Source: Methanoregulaceae archaeon | GTDB taxonomy: Archaea > Halobacteriota > Methanomicrobia > Methanomicrobiales > Methanospirillaceae | Direction of reading: 5' to 3' | DNA: 51,401 bases | NCBI GenBank assembly: GCA_015660965.1 | Contig: JACTVG010000010.1 | Coordinates: 1-51,401 of the forward strand | Part shown: positions 34,382 through 42,981 of the stretch, in pieces | Layout: each line of letters opens with the position of its first letter | Position numbering within the stretch: the stretch's first letter is position 1 | The notes under the pieces: model-generated | What the model was told of the DNA's origin: nothing | Seen by the model: only the letters and a program-made list of their open reading frames with translations | Database searches by the model: none | Translations under genes and position numbers: made by a program

Positions 34382-35221
34382 TTACGATTGTGGTTTTTGT
34401 TCGGTATCCGTTTTTGCTTCCTGCTCTTTTGCTATCGTTTTTGCAAGTGCGATGGTGCCAGTCATGTCCCCGAGCGTCATAGTCTGGAGAACAGTTGACG
34501 GGACCATGACGATCGTCGCGTTCCCCTTCAATCCCTCATAGAGCATGTTCATCGCCCGCAGGTGTAATGCCGTGGGATTATTGACATAAGTCTTCGCGGC
34601 CTCCTCAAACTTCTCCGCGATCTGCCGCTCGGAATCTCCGAGAATGACACGGGCCTGTCTCTCGCGTTCCGCCTGAGCCTGCATGGACATCGCGTCCTGG
34701 AGAGCGCTCGGGATGACTACATCTCGGATCTCGACAGAGATGACCTTGATGCCCCAGCCTTTTATCCTACCTTCGATCATTCTCTGGAGCTCGACATCGA
34801 TCGCTTCTCGTCCGGTGAGCATCTCGGAAAGGATCGTCTTGCCGATAACGTCGCGAAGAGCTGTCTGCGATGCGAGGAATACTGCTTCCTTGTAATTCAT
34901 GACTTCAAGTGCGGCTTTCTCTACGTCTGTCACCTGCCAGAACAGGACCGCATCGACGTTGACGGGAACTGTATCCTTTGTCAGGGTCTGTTCGGCATTG
35001 AACGATGTCGTAATAACTCGGATATCGATCAGGTACGCGACCCGGTTCAGGAACGGGATAATAAAGAACAACCCGGGACCCCGGATCCCAACAAATCTCC
35101 CGAGGAACAGGAGCACTACCCGTTCCCACTGGTTGGCAATCCGTATCGACATGGCGAGAAGCACAATAACAACAATCAAAATTATTGTAATATTCACGAA
35201 GCTAAAGGGATCGATCTCCAT
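34382..35221 (-). CDS. Stomatin/prohibitin-like SPFH protein (slipin)
   Basis: ATG 35221 follows a strong AGGAGG. The 279-residue product has an N-terminal membrane helix (ITIILIVVIVLLAM), then the SPFH domain (ERVVLLFLGRFVGIRGPGLFFIIPFLN, FNAEQTLTKDTVPVNVDAVLFW) and a helical tail with QDAMSMQAQAERERQARVI. SPFH proteins form membrane-bound oligomers that organise domains and control proteases. The usual NfeD partner is not adjacent. Direct repeats lie in its 5' leader, and a 40-bp piece of this gene recurs at 25508. Confidence 0.9.
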   Translation of the reverse strand: MEIDPFSFVNITIILIVVIVLLAMSIRIANQWERVVLLFLGRFVGIRGPGLFFIIPFLNRVAYLIDIRVITTSFNAEQTLTKDTVPVNVDAVLFWQVTDVEKAALEVMNYKEAVFLASQTALRDVIGKTILSEMLTGREAIDVELQRMIEGRIKGWGIKVISVEIRDVVIPSALQDAMSMQAQAERERQARVILGDSERQIAEKFEEAAKTYVNNPTALHLRAMNMLYEGLKGNATIVMVPSTVLQTMTLGDMTGTIALAKTIAKEQEAKTDTEQKPQS

Positions 35222-35661
35222 TGTTAATTCCTCCTGAAACCGTTCATCCGATGATAGTCATCCGATGGGCACAAGAGGGTAACTGCCGAAAGTATATATT
35301 TGTGGTGATGGTTCCGTGCGGGCCTGACTGATAGATACCCCGCCATGTAATGGCGCCCGGGGGTCTGGTGCGTCTTAGTGACTTTGTGGCTTTTTTCGTG
35401 GTGCAATATACTGAAAACAAGTTTGAACTAACCAGCCGACAATATTAGTTTTTCAGAAGAGAATTCCAGTGGAAATACAGGGGTGGGAATCTTATTTCCA
35501 TTCAATATTTAAAAAAAATATCCTGAAGTCCAGCACAAATGGCAAATATCCCGATCAATCTGATGGGGAACAGATGGGAAACGATGATCAGGCTGGCTGT
35601 TACAAAATAACTTAAATGGGTGAATAAAACGTAATACCATTTTTGAATTATAACCCTTACA
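35222..35661. other. Intergenic region upstream of the SPFH gene
   Basis: On the minus strand a TATA-like AAATATATAC lies at about 35296-35306, some 75 bases before the SPFH start. Two direct repeats TCATCCGAT (35244-35252 and 35258-35266; reverse complement ATCGGATGA) lie in the leader and could bind a regulator. A stretch at 35375-35400 reads, on the minus strand, AAAAAGCCACAAAGTCAC, similar to a short string recurrent in many prokaryote intergenic regions. No ORF is supported. Confidence 0.5.
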
Positions 35662-36024
35662 TTAAATTTTCAGTTCATCCTTTGCAATGTATTCAAGGTC
35701 AAACTTGTAAAAATGGGTGAACTTGCAGTTCCGGCACCTGATAGTGAAATGTCGGCAGCCAATTACGATATCATGAGGGCCGGTTGTATGGCAGTTCCTG
35801 CACTCGGTGACACTAACCAAATTCCAAACATCGTAGCACTCAACTTTCGTATATTCGCCAAGATTGCTCACATCTTCAATCCGTGGAATAAAAACACGAG
35901 TAGCACCGCAATTATCGCATGCTACCTCAGCCTTGTTAGGCATAGCTTTGATGATCTGATCTGCCATCTGTTTGCAGTGGTAGCAATCAGTGCGATGAGT
36001 CATGAAGATGAACTGGTCTCTCAT
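35662..36024 (-). CDS. Zinc-ribbon protein of unknown function
   Basis: The 120-residue product has at least four CxxC knuckles (CYHCKQ, CDNCGA, CRNCHT, CRNCKF), so it probably binds two zinc ions. There is no membrane segment or signal, and no known catalytic motif. No ribosome site precedes ATG 36024; a CTATAAATTC box about 45 bases upstream suggests a short leader. DNA-, RNA- or protein-binding are all possible. Confidence 0.6.
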   Translation of the reverse strand: MRDQFIFMTHRTDCYHCKQMADQIIKAMPNKAEVACDNCGATRVFIPRIEDVSNLGEYTKVECYDVWNLVSVTECRNCHTTGPHDIVIGCRHFTIRCRNCKFTHFYKFDLEYIAKDELKI

Positions 36025-36191
36025 AATTGATACGTGAACGTTGGAGTTTATGAATTTATAGCACTAGATAAATTCGATAATTTTTTTTGGGGCTCTCTAT
36101 AAAACTTAATCCAAAACATGGAACTACCGGCAACGACGAAGATAGACGGCACCTTTGAATAGATTCATAATAAAATGATTATCGGAACTAC

Positions 36192-37340
36192 ATGCTATCT
36201 ACTCTTCAGAGTCTCGACATTTTTAAGGACTCATATGAGCTCCGTATCGCCGAGCTGAAAGAAGAGAGAGAAAAAGGAATAAAGGTCGTCGGGACCTTCT
36301 GCCTCTATGTTCCGGATGAGATAATCTTTGCCGCGGGTGCCGATCGGATCGTGCTCTGTGGTGGGAGAACTGATACGATCCCCGTGGCAGAGCAGTCGCT
36401 TCCTAGGAACATATGTCCGCTGATCAAGTCCTCGTTCGGGGCGGTGGTTGACGCATGCTGCGGGGGAAACCTGGCGTGCTCTCATGTCCCTCTGGTCGAC
36501 GTGGTGGTCGCAGAGGCGACATGCGACGGAAAGAAGAAGATGTACGAGATCCTCCATGATTACATACCAACCTATGTCCTGGACCTCCCGCAGAAACCCG
36601 GCAGCCATGAGGCCCTGAATTACTTCCTTTCTGAGCTCCGGAAGTTCGGGAAGTTCATGGAGGACCTAACGGGTAACGTCGTGAGCAACAATGCACTAAG
36701 GCGGGAGATCCGGTCGGCAAATGAGACAAAGCGACTCCTCCACCGGCTTTTCGAACTGAGGAGGCGCGACCCGCCACCAATCAGGGGATCCGAAGTCCTC
36801 CGAGTGATGCAGAAGCAGTTCTTCCTCTCTCCAGACCAGTTCAGGCAGGGTATCAGCCAGCTCTGCGACGAGATGGAGCACACCACACCGGACGCCCGGA
36901 CAGGACCGCGGATCATGATCTCGGGGTGCCCGATGGCGGCAGGGAATACGAAAGTGCCGGACATTATCGAGCAGAAGGGTGGGGTGATTGTTGTTGAGGA
37001 GAGTTGTACCGGAACGAGGTCTTTCTGGGACCTCGTAGACGAGGATAAAGACCCCTGGAAGGCCCTCGCAGAGCGATACCTGGAAATCCCCTGTGCATGC
37101 ATGACACCTAATGACCAGCGGGTCGCCCGTATCGTTGATCTTGCGAAACAGTACAATGTCCAGGGTGTGGTGTATTACACCCTGCAGTTCTGTCACGCCT
37201 ACAATATCGAACGCCTCCGGGTACAGAGAGCCCTGAAAAAGGAGAAAATCCCACTGCTCGCGATTGAGTCCGACTATGGAGACTCAGACATGGAACAGAT
37301 CGGGATCCGGGTCGATGCATTCCTGGAGATGATCGCATGA
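36192..37340 (+). CDS. Double-cubane-cluster-type protein (HgdB/DCCP family)
   Basis: The 382-residue product belongs to the 2-hydroxyacyl-CoA dehydratase subunit family. It has GTFCLYVPDEIIFAAGA near the start, a Cys set in NICPLIKSSFGAVVDACCGGNLACSH, and later SGCPMAAGNTKV, ESCTGTRSFW, PCACMTPND and TLQFCHAYNIE. The spread of Cys positions with an ASKHA activator next to it and no second dehydratase subunit fits the single-subunit double-cubane cluster proteins that reduce small molecules at very low potential. The substrate is unknown. Its stop overlaps the activator start (ATGA). Confidence 0.8.
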   Translation: MLSTLQSLDIFKDSYELRIAELKEEREKGIKVVGTFCLYVPDEIIFAAGADRIVLCGGRTDTIPVAEQSLPRNICPLIKSSFGAVVDACCGGNLACSHVPLVDVVVAEATCDGKKKMYEILHDYIPTYVLDLPQKPGSHEALNYFLSELRKFGKFMEDLTGNVVSNNALRREIRSANETKRLLHRLFELRRRDPPPIRGSEVLRVMQKQFFLSPDQFRQGISQLCDEMEHTTPDARTGPRIMISGCPMAAGNTKVPDIIEQKGGVIVVEESCTGTRSFWDLVDEDKDPWKALAERYLEIPCACMTPNDQRVARIVDLAKQYNVQGVVYYTLQFCHAYNIERLRVQRALKKEKIPLLAIESDYGDSDMEQIGIRVDAFLEMIA

Positions 37341-38125
37341 TTACCGCGGGGATTGATGCGGGTGCCGCCACGACAAAGGTGCTACTGCTCCAGGACCGGG
37401 AGATCATAGGGTACCGGATCGCCGGCACCGCGTTTGATTTTCTCACTGCTGCCCGGAATATGTTCGACGAGCTCCTCGCGAGCTGTGATATCGGGAGAGA
37501 GGAGGTTGGGAAAGTGTATGCCACGGGGTATGGCCGGAATGCCATTTCGTTTGCAGATAAATCGATAAGCGAGATTACGGCGCACGCGAAGGGAGTATTA
37601 TTTCTCTTTCCAGAGGTGCGGGGGATCATCGATGTGGGAGGGCAGGACTCTAAGGTTATCGTGGTAGAGGACGGGAGAGTCGCGGACTTCCTCATGAACG
37701 ACAAGTGCGCTGCAGGGACCGGGAAATTCTTAGAGGTCACGGCAAAGGCGCTGGAGGTCACGATCAACGATCTCGGTGGCCTCGCACTCGCGTCCAACCA
37801 CCCGGCCGACATCACCAGTATGTGCACGGTATTTGCAGAGTCCGAGGTGATCTCGCTCCGGGCGAGGGGCATCACAAAGGAGGACATCGCGGCAGGTCTG
37901 ATCACGAGCATTGCGCAGCGAGTGGTGGTGATGGCGAAGCGGATGGGGTTGAAGAAGCGTATCGCGTTCGTCGGTGGGGTGGCAAAGAATGCCGGGATGA
38001 TCGCTACACTCGAGAAGGAACTGGGTGTCACCATTTATGTCCCTTTCGAACCTCAGATCACCGGGGCCCTTGGTGCTGCAATTGCCGCACAGGGGGAACA
38101 TGTAACACCCCCTATTGACTCGTGA
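37337..38125 (+). CDS. ATP-dependent activator (BadF/HgdC-type ASKHA ATPase)
   Basis: The 262-residue protein has the ASKHA phosphate loops GIDAGAATTKVLLL and DVGGQDSKVIVV, adenosine motif FVGGVAKNAGM, and the [4Fe-4S] ligand region KCAAGTGKFLEV (with a second Cys in TSMCTVFAESEV). It binds a cluster between two subunits and uses ATP hydrolysis to push an electron to the partner dehydratase-like protein. It overlaps the 36192 gene by four bases, so the two are made together. No classic CoA dehydratase genes are nearby. Confidence 0.88.
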   Translation: MITAGIDAGAATTKVLLLQDREIIGYRIAGTAFDFLTAARNMFDELLASCDIGREEVGKVYATGYGRNAISFADKSISEITAHAKGVLFLFPEVRGIIDVGGQDSKVIVVEDGRVADFLMNDKCAAGTGKFLEVTAKALEVTINDLGGLALASNHPADITSMCTVFAESEVISLRARGITKEDIAAGLITSIAQRVVVMAKRMGLKKRIAFVGGVAKNAGMIATLEKELGVTIYVPFEPQITGALGAAIAAQGEHVTPPIDS

Positions 38126-38234
38126 TTATTGGATCCGGTTGATATCGTACCCTGCGGTGGATAGGCCCATGCCATCTCCACACAGAATACGTTTATGCAA
38201 ACTGCATGCAGTATTGGGGGTTTGGTGCACTTGT

Positions 38235-38361
38235 TGGGGAATGAGATACCCAGAGAAATCGCGAGAATAAATGGTGTAAAACTTCGCAACCGAGAACGAG
38301 CTTTCACTGGTGTAATTTTTAATCAATAATACAGTTTTGACAATGAATTAACGTAAAAAAG
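38235..38361. repeat. Second interspersed element, copy 2, with adjoining AT-rich repeat
   Basis: 38235-38321 matches 24882-24967 (CGAGAA, CGCAACCGA and CTTTCACTGGTGTAATTTTT in the same order). The adjoining 38316-38361 matches 32886-32932. Like copy 1 it lies between converging genes. Confidence 0.6.
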
Positions 38362-38422
38362 AAAATTTTCGATATTTTTTTTAAAAGTCAGCCTAATTGA
38401 CAGATGGAATCATACGGCACAC

Positions 38423-39073
38423 TCATTTAATCTCGATCCGTTCTCCAGTAACCATGTAGTGGACGTTCTCGGCCATCTTGCAGGCATGGTCGCCTGATCG
38501 CTCCAGGTACCGGGCGACCATGATGAAATACGTCGAGCGTGTGATCGTCTTCGGGTTCTCCATCATGAACGTGAGCGTCTCCCGGAAGATGGAGTGCCAG
38601 AGGGAGTCGACTGCATCGTCCCGGAATGAGAGCCCGGCGATCCTGTCAAGGTTCTCCACCTCGTATGCAGCTAATGTGTCGTCGATCATTGCAATAACCT
38701 GATTGGCCATGTGCATGAGGGGTACCGGTTGACCAAAGTCCGGCTGTCCCTTGATGTGCTTGACCATATTTGCGATGTCCTTACCGTACCGTCCGATTCG
38801 TTCTGCCGAGGTGATGATCTTCAGGGTGCAGGCGATCACCCGCATGTCTTTTGCCATCGGCTGGTTCATCGCGATCAGCTGGTACGTCCGCTCCTCGAGT
38901 GCGATCGTCGTATCGCGGACTTGTTTTTTGCGGGAGGCGATCTCCTTAGCCTTCTCGGTATCCTGTTCAATCAGTGCCTGCAGGGCGTCGTGGAGCATGT
39001 CGCGGGAAAACCGTGCCATCACCAGCGTGTCCTGTTTGAGCTGTGATAATTCCATGTGAAATTTTTCTGCCAT
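38423..39073 (-). CDS. phoU: Phosphate signalling protein PhoU
   Basis: The 216-residue all-helical product has the PhoU duplicated three-helix arrangement with FRDDAVDSLWHSIFRE and a YIMVARYLERSGDHACKMAENV; the R(Y/L)LERxGDHA motif recurs as AERIGRYGKDIA in the first half. PhoU limits Pst activity and passes phosphate status to regulators. ATG 39073 has GGTGAT, ten bases after the pstB stop, so it is the last gene of the pst operon. A second PhoU-fold regulator is encoded divergently at 42982. Confidence 0.93.
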   Translation of the reverse strand: MAEKFHMELSQLKQDTLVMARFSRDMLHDALQALIEQDTEKAKEIASRKKQVRDTTIALEERTYQLIAMNQPMAKDMRVIACTLKIITSAERIGRYGKDIANMVKHIKGQPDFGQPVPLMHMANQVIAMIDDTLAAYEVENLDRIAGLSFRDDAVDSLWHSIFRETLTFMMENPKTITRSTYFIMVARYLERSGDHACKMAENVHYMVTGERIEIK

Positions 39074-39083
39074 AACCGATCAC

Positions 39084-39845
39084 CTACCCGAACCGCCCGG
39101 TAATGTAATTCTCCGTGAGTTCTTCTTTTGGGTGTTCGAAGATCTGCACGGTCTTTCCACATTCAATCAATTTACCAAGATACATAAACCCGGTAAAATC
39201 ACTCACCCGTGCCGCCTGCTGCATATTGTGGGTGACGATGATAACAGTATATTGCTGTTTGAGCATGTCAATCAGGTTTTCGATCTTTGCCGTGGCAATC
39301 GGGTCGAGCGCAGAGCAGGGCTCGTCCATCAGGATGACCTCTGGTTCAACGGCCAGCGTCCGGGCGATGCAGAGCCGCTGCTGTTGGCCGCCCGACAGCC
39401 CAAGGGCAGAATCGTGCAGCCGGTCCTTGACCTCGTCCCAGAGAGCGGCACGTCGCAGGCTCCGTTCCACGATGGCGTCAAGCTCGCTCTTCTCCTTTAC
39501 GCCGTGAACTCGGGGGCCGTAAGCGATGTTTTCATAGATCGATTTCGGGAATGGGTTAGGTTTCTGGAAGACCATCCCGACCTTCTTCCGGAGCATGACC
39601 ACATCGGTGGCTGAACACTGGATATCCTCATTGTCCAGCAGAATTGTCCCTGTAATCTTCACATGGTCGATCAGGTCGTTCAACCGGTTGAAGCAGCGTA
39701 AAAGCGTTGACTTACCGCAGCCGGAAGGGCCGATCAGGGCCGTGACACGGTTCTTAGGGATTCCCATGCTCACGGTCTGGAGTGCGTGGGACTCCCCGTA
39801 CCAGAGATTGAGATTTTCGGTTTGGATAATCGTTTCAGTTGTCAT
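39084..39845 (-). CDS. pstB: Phosphate ABC transporter ATPase PstB
   Basis: The 253-residue protein has the ABC motifs: Walker [10 protein letters not shown], the signature [13 protein letters not shown], Walker [14 protein letters not shown] and the H-loop VTHNMQQ. It powers phosphate import. The start codon overlaps the end of pstCA by a few bases (stop TAA then ATG), which implies translational coupling. Length is typical of PstB. Confidence 0.96.
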   Translation of the reverse strand: MTTETIIQTENLNLWYGESHALQTVSMGIPKNRVTALIGPSGCGKSTLLRCFNRLNDLIDHVKITGTILLDNEDIQCSATDVVMLRKKVGMVFQKPNPFPKSIYENIAYGPRVHGVKEKSELDAIVERSLRRAALWDEVKDRLHDSALGLSGGQQQRLCIARTLAVEPEVILMDEPCSALDPIATAKIENLIDMLKQQYTVIIVTHNMQQAARVSDFTGFMYLGKLIECGKTVQIFEHPKEELTENYITGRFG

Positions 39846-39846
39846 T

Positions 39847-41829
39847 TTAACCCCGCAGTTTTCTGGTGAAATGGTTTCTCACATAGATTGCGACCGAATA
39901 GATCCCGATAACAAGGATGAGCAGGACAAGTGCAGTCCCGTACTTGTTGGTCGAAGAACCCGGCACATTTGTGGCAAGGATGAAGAGGTGATACGGCAGC
40001 GCCATCACCGGTTCGAAGACGGATGACGGGAGGTATCGCTGGGAGAAGACGACTGCCGTGAACATGATGGGTGCTGTCTCTCCCGCAGCCCTGCCAATGG
40101 ACAGGATTGTCCCGGTAACAATACCTGGAATTGCTGGCGGTAGGACAACCCGGTAGATCGTCTGCCACTGTGTCGCCCCCAGAGCAAGACTCCCCTCCCG
40201 TACTGATTGCGGGATGTTCTTCAACGACTCCTCGGTGGCCCGGATCATCGTGGGCAGGACCATGAGTGCGAGCGTCACTTGGCCAGCGATCATTGAAACG
40301 CCAAAGTTCAAGAAATAGACAAGGAATGCAAGCCCGAAAAGCCCGAAGACGATCGATGGGGTGCCGTTCAACAGGTCAACCGCCGTGCGGATAAACCGGG
40401 TAACCCCGCTCTCTTTGGTATATTCGATGAGGTAGATCGCTGTACCCACGCCGAGCGGCAGTGCGATGAGTATCGCCCCGATCACGAGGTAGAATGTCCC
40501 GACAATGGCCGGGAAGATCCCCCCCGCACGCCCCAGGTCCTTGGGTGATTGTGTTAAAAATTCCCACGAAAGTGCAGGAAGGCCGTGGATAACAATATCC
40601 TGGAGGAGTATGATCAGGATAAGTACGACAATGGCAGCCGACGTGACAATGAGGCCGAACGCCACCTTCTCCACCTGTTTTGGATTGAGATGATCCTTGA
40701 GGAAGTAACCGGCACCGAGACAGGCAAGAACAGAAACTCCTAGATAGAATGGAAGAATGAGGAAGAGAGCAAGGACGAAAAGTAACAGTCCTCCAAAGGC
40801 GAGCGGTTGCCTTATCCAGGCCATCATCTCCTGTAATATAACGTTCTTCCTGCGTGCCCCGCCACCCATATGGCGCTTTCGGAGATTGTTCAGGATCATA
40901 ACTGCAACAGAGTTTACGATGAGGCTGATTGCGAGCAGGATCACTGCGATACCGAAGAGTGCCGCATAGTGATCACTGCCAACTGCCACTTCTCCCATCT
41001 CGATGCCCAGTGTTCCGGTAAGGGTTCTGACCGGAGAGAGAACATTCCAGATTGGATCTGGGATGATGGCCGCATTTCCGGTAACCATTAACACTGCCAT
41101 GGTTTCCCCAATTGCCCGCCCGAATCCAAGAATTACTGCTGCAGTGATTCCCGAAAGTGCACCCGGCACAATAACCCGGCTGATTGTCTGCCAGCGGGTG
41201 GCGCCGATGGCAAGCGAACCTTCCTTGTATTCCCGCGGTACCATGCTGATGGCATCCTCTGAGATGCTAATAATTGTCGGAAGCGCCATGATGCCAAGAA
41301 GGATGGATCCGGCAAGCCACGTCGAACCGGTAGGGATATAAAAAAACTTCCTGATAAAATCAGTGAGTACGAGCAGCCCGAAAAATCCATAGACGACCGA
41401 AGGTATTCCCGCGAGAAGTTCAATTGCCGGTTTGAGGATATTCTTTGCCCAAAGCGGTGCGAGCTCTGAAATGTAAATTGCACAGCCGATTGAAAGTGGG
41501 ACAGCAAAGACCATTGCGCCGAGCGTGACCAGTACCGTGCCAACAATCAGGACAAGTATGCCGTATTCTGGTGGGTTACCTGTTGGATACCAGGTCGTGC
41601 CGGTCAGGAACGGGATAATTCCGGTGTTTTCAAATATCGGGATGCTGTCACGGAGAAGGAATATCAGGATGAAAAAGATGGCAACGATGGCAGATAACGC
41701 AATCAGGAACCAGATTGTCTTTATTGCCTTTTCCTTTCGCTCCCGGCTTCGGGATTCTGGATGTTGCCAAACGGCACAACGGCTGTCAGGTGATTTAATA
41801 CCGCCTGACAAACTGGTTGTGGTTGCCAT
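39847..41829 (-). CDS. Phosphate transporter permease, PstC-PstA fusion
   Basis: A single 660-residue polypeptide (ATG 41829; an in-frame TTG at 41853 is possible) holds two complete permease units. The N half has PstC-type features (RDSIPIF, GTTWYPT) and [22 protein letters not shown]; the C half has PstA features (SWEFLTQSP, GPFxY-like [14 protein letters not shown]) and [22 protein letters not shown]. The two coupling loops are the EAA-type contacts to PstB. A linker with [10 protein letters not shown] joins them at about residue 325. Normally pstC and pstA are separate genes; no frame shift is evident, so this is a fusion. Confidence 0.92.
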   Translation of the reverse strand: MATTTSLSGGIKSPDSRCAVWQHPESRSRERKEKAIKTIWFLIALSAIVAIFFILIFLLRDSIPIFENTGIIPFLTGTTWYPTGNPPEYGILVLIVGTVLVTLGAMVFAVPLSIGCAIYISELAPLWAKNILKPAIELLAGIPSVVYGFFGLLVLTDFIRKFFYIPTGSTWLAGSILLGIMALPTIISISEDAISMVPREYKEGSLAIGATRWQTISRVIVPGALSGITAAVILGFGRAIGETMAVLMVTGNAAIIPDPIWNVLSPVRTLTGTLGIEMGEVAVGSDHYAALFGIAVILLAISLIVNSVAVMILNNLRKRHMGGGARRKNVILQEMMAWIRQPLAFGGLLLFVLALFLILPFYLGVSVLACLGAGYFLKDHLNPKQVEKVAFGLIVTSAAIVVLILIILLQDIVIHGLPALSWEFLTQSPKDLGRAGGIFPAIVGTFYLVIGAILIALPLGVGTAIYLIEYTKESGVTRFIRTAVDLLNGTPSIVFGLFGLAFLVYFLNFGVSMIAGQVTLALMVLPTMIRATEESLKNIPQSVREGSLALGATQWQTIYRVVLPPAIPGIVTGTILSIGRAAGETAPIMFTAVVFSQRYLPSSVFEPVMALPYHLFILATNVPGSSTNKYGTALVLLILVIGIYSVAIYVRNHFTRKLRG

Positions 41830-41862
41830 AAAAAAGAGAAAAGGGAAGGTCAATCAGTCTCT

Positions 41863-42855
41863 TTACGTGAGTGACACGTACCCTTGTGCATCGACAATCT
41901 TCTGGCCGTCAGGACTCAGGATGAAATTAAGGTAGTCTTTTGCAAGCCCGGTGGGCTGGCCATTCGTGAACATGAACAGTTCACGGTTGATCGGGTAGGT
42001 TTTGTCGAGCACAGTTGCTTTTGTCGGAGGAATAGCCTTGGTGGGATCATTCCACCAGATGGGGAGGGCTTTTACACTCTTGTCGACAAACCCGATAGAA
42101 ATGTAGCCAATTGCGCCGGGTGTCTGGGCGACGCTCTGAGTGACTGCCCCGTTGGAGTTCATCTCGAGCATGGACTTGGTCGGTGCTGCACCGTGGAGGA
42201 TACCGGTCGGGTCGGTGTCAAAGAATGTACGGGTTCCGGATGCGCTGTCACGCCCGATAACAACAATCTGGTTGTTGGTGTTGGGGACATTAGCGCCTAA
42301 GACCTGAGACCACTTGGTAATCTTACCGGTATAGATATCTGCAGCAGTGGCAGCCGAAATCACCTTGATCTCATTCGTCGGGTTGACAATGATTGCAATC
42401 CCGTCTTTTGCGACAACGGTCTTGAAGAGGTTTGGGTACTTGGTTTTCTCAGTTGGACTCAGTTCACGGGAGGACATACCGATGTCAACGGATTTTTCAC
42501 CGATCTGCTGGACGCCAACTCCTGATCCACCACCGGTGATCTGGATATCAGCATTCGGATGGGTGGCCATAAAGGCATCAGCAGCAGCTTGTGCAATAGG
42601 TAAAACCGTAGTCGAACCGCTGACTTTAAGCGTCTGTTTTGGTCCGGAGGCAGCCGGGGCAGTTGTTAGGGATGCCGCGTTTGTCTGTTGTGCCACAGAT
42701 GCCTGCGGCGTGGTGATTACAGTAATAGCCGGAACTGATGTTAACGTACTGGTTTTGTTTGCATTATTAGTACAGCCTGCCACCACCATTGCAAGGATAA
42801 GAAGCGTGGTCAGACTCAATGTTGCCAAAACACTGGCATATGTTCGCTTATTCAT
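41863..42855 (-). CDS. pstS: Phosphate-binding lipoprotein PstS
   Basis: The start at ATG 42855 follows GGATGA at five bases; an ATG three codons earlier is also in frame. The 330-residue product has a signal and lipobox (VVAGCTN), then LKVSGSTTVLPIAQAAADAF, ITGGGSGVGVQQI, and GRDSASGTRTFF, phosphate-contact segments of PstS-like proteins. It delivers phosphate to the PstCA permease. It is the first gene of the pst operon and faces the AbrB-PhoU regulator across a short promoter region. Confidence 0.94.
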   Translation of the reverse strand: MNKRTYASVLATLSLTTLLILAMVVAGCTNNANKTSTLTSVPAITVITTPQASVAQQTNAASLTTAPAASGPKQTLKVSGSTTVLPIAQAAADAFMATHPNADIQITGGGSGVGVQQIGEKSVDIGMSSRELSPTEKTKYPNLFKTVVAKDGIAIIVNPTNEIKVISAATAADIYTGKITKWSQVLGANVPNTNNQIVVIGRDSASGTRTFFDTDPTGILHGAAPTKSMLEMNSNGAVTQSVAQTPGAIGYISIGFVDKSVKALPIWWNDPTKAIPPTKATVLDKTYPINRELFMFTNGQPTGLAKDYLNFILSPDGQKIVDAQGYVSLT

Positions 42856-42981
42856 AGTGTTCATCCATGAGATGGTTGGGAGTGAATATACCTTTTTTCG
42901 ACAGAGAATATAGGTTTATATATTGTAGATAGAGAACAATAGAGTAATACAGATTATCTGCTGAAGAATGGTGTGAGTACT
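42856..42981. promoter_or_regulatory. Divergent promoter region of pstS and the AbrB-PhoU gene
   Basis: A near-palindromic TATA stretch (GGTTTATATATTG, about 42911-42923) is suitable in both directions; a second ATA-rich box (GAATATACC) lies nearer pstS. Spacing gives leaders of roughly 30-40 bases on both sides. Regulators of phosphate uptake would be expected to act here. Confidence 0.5.

Noticed and set aside
35370-35405. A string similar to short repeated AAGCCACAAAG-type sequences seen in other prokaryotes
   Set aside because: Only one copy in this window, so a repeat cannot be shown here.
37108-38034. A 308-codon minus-strand open frame
   Set aside because: It is antisense to the coupled dehydratase-like and activator genes, which have clear motifs.
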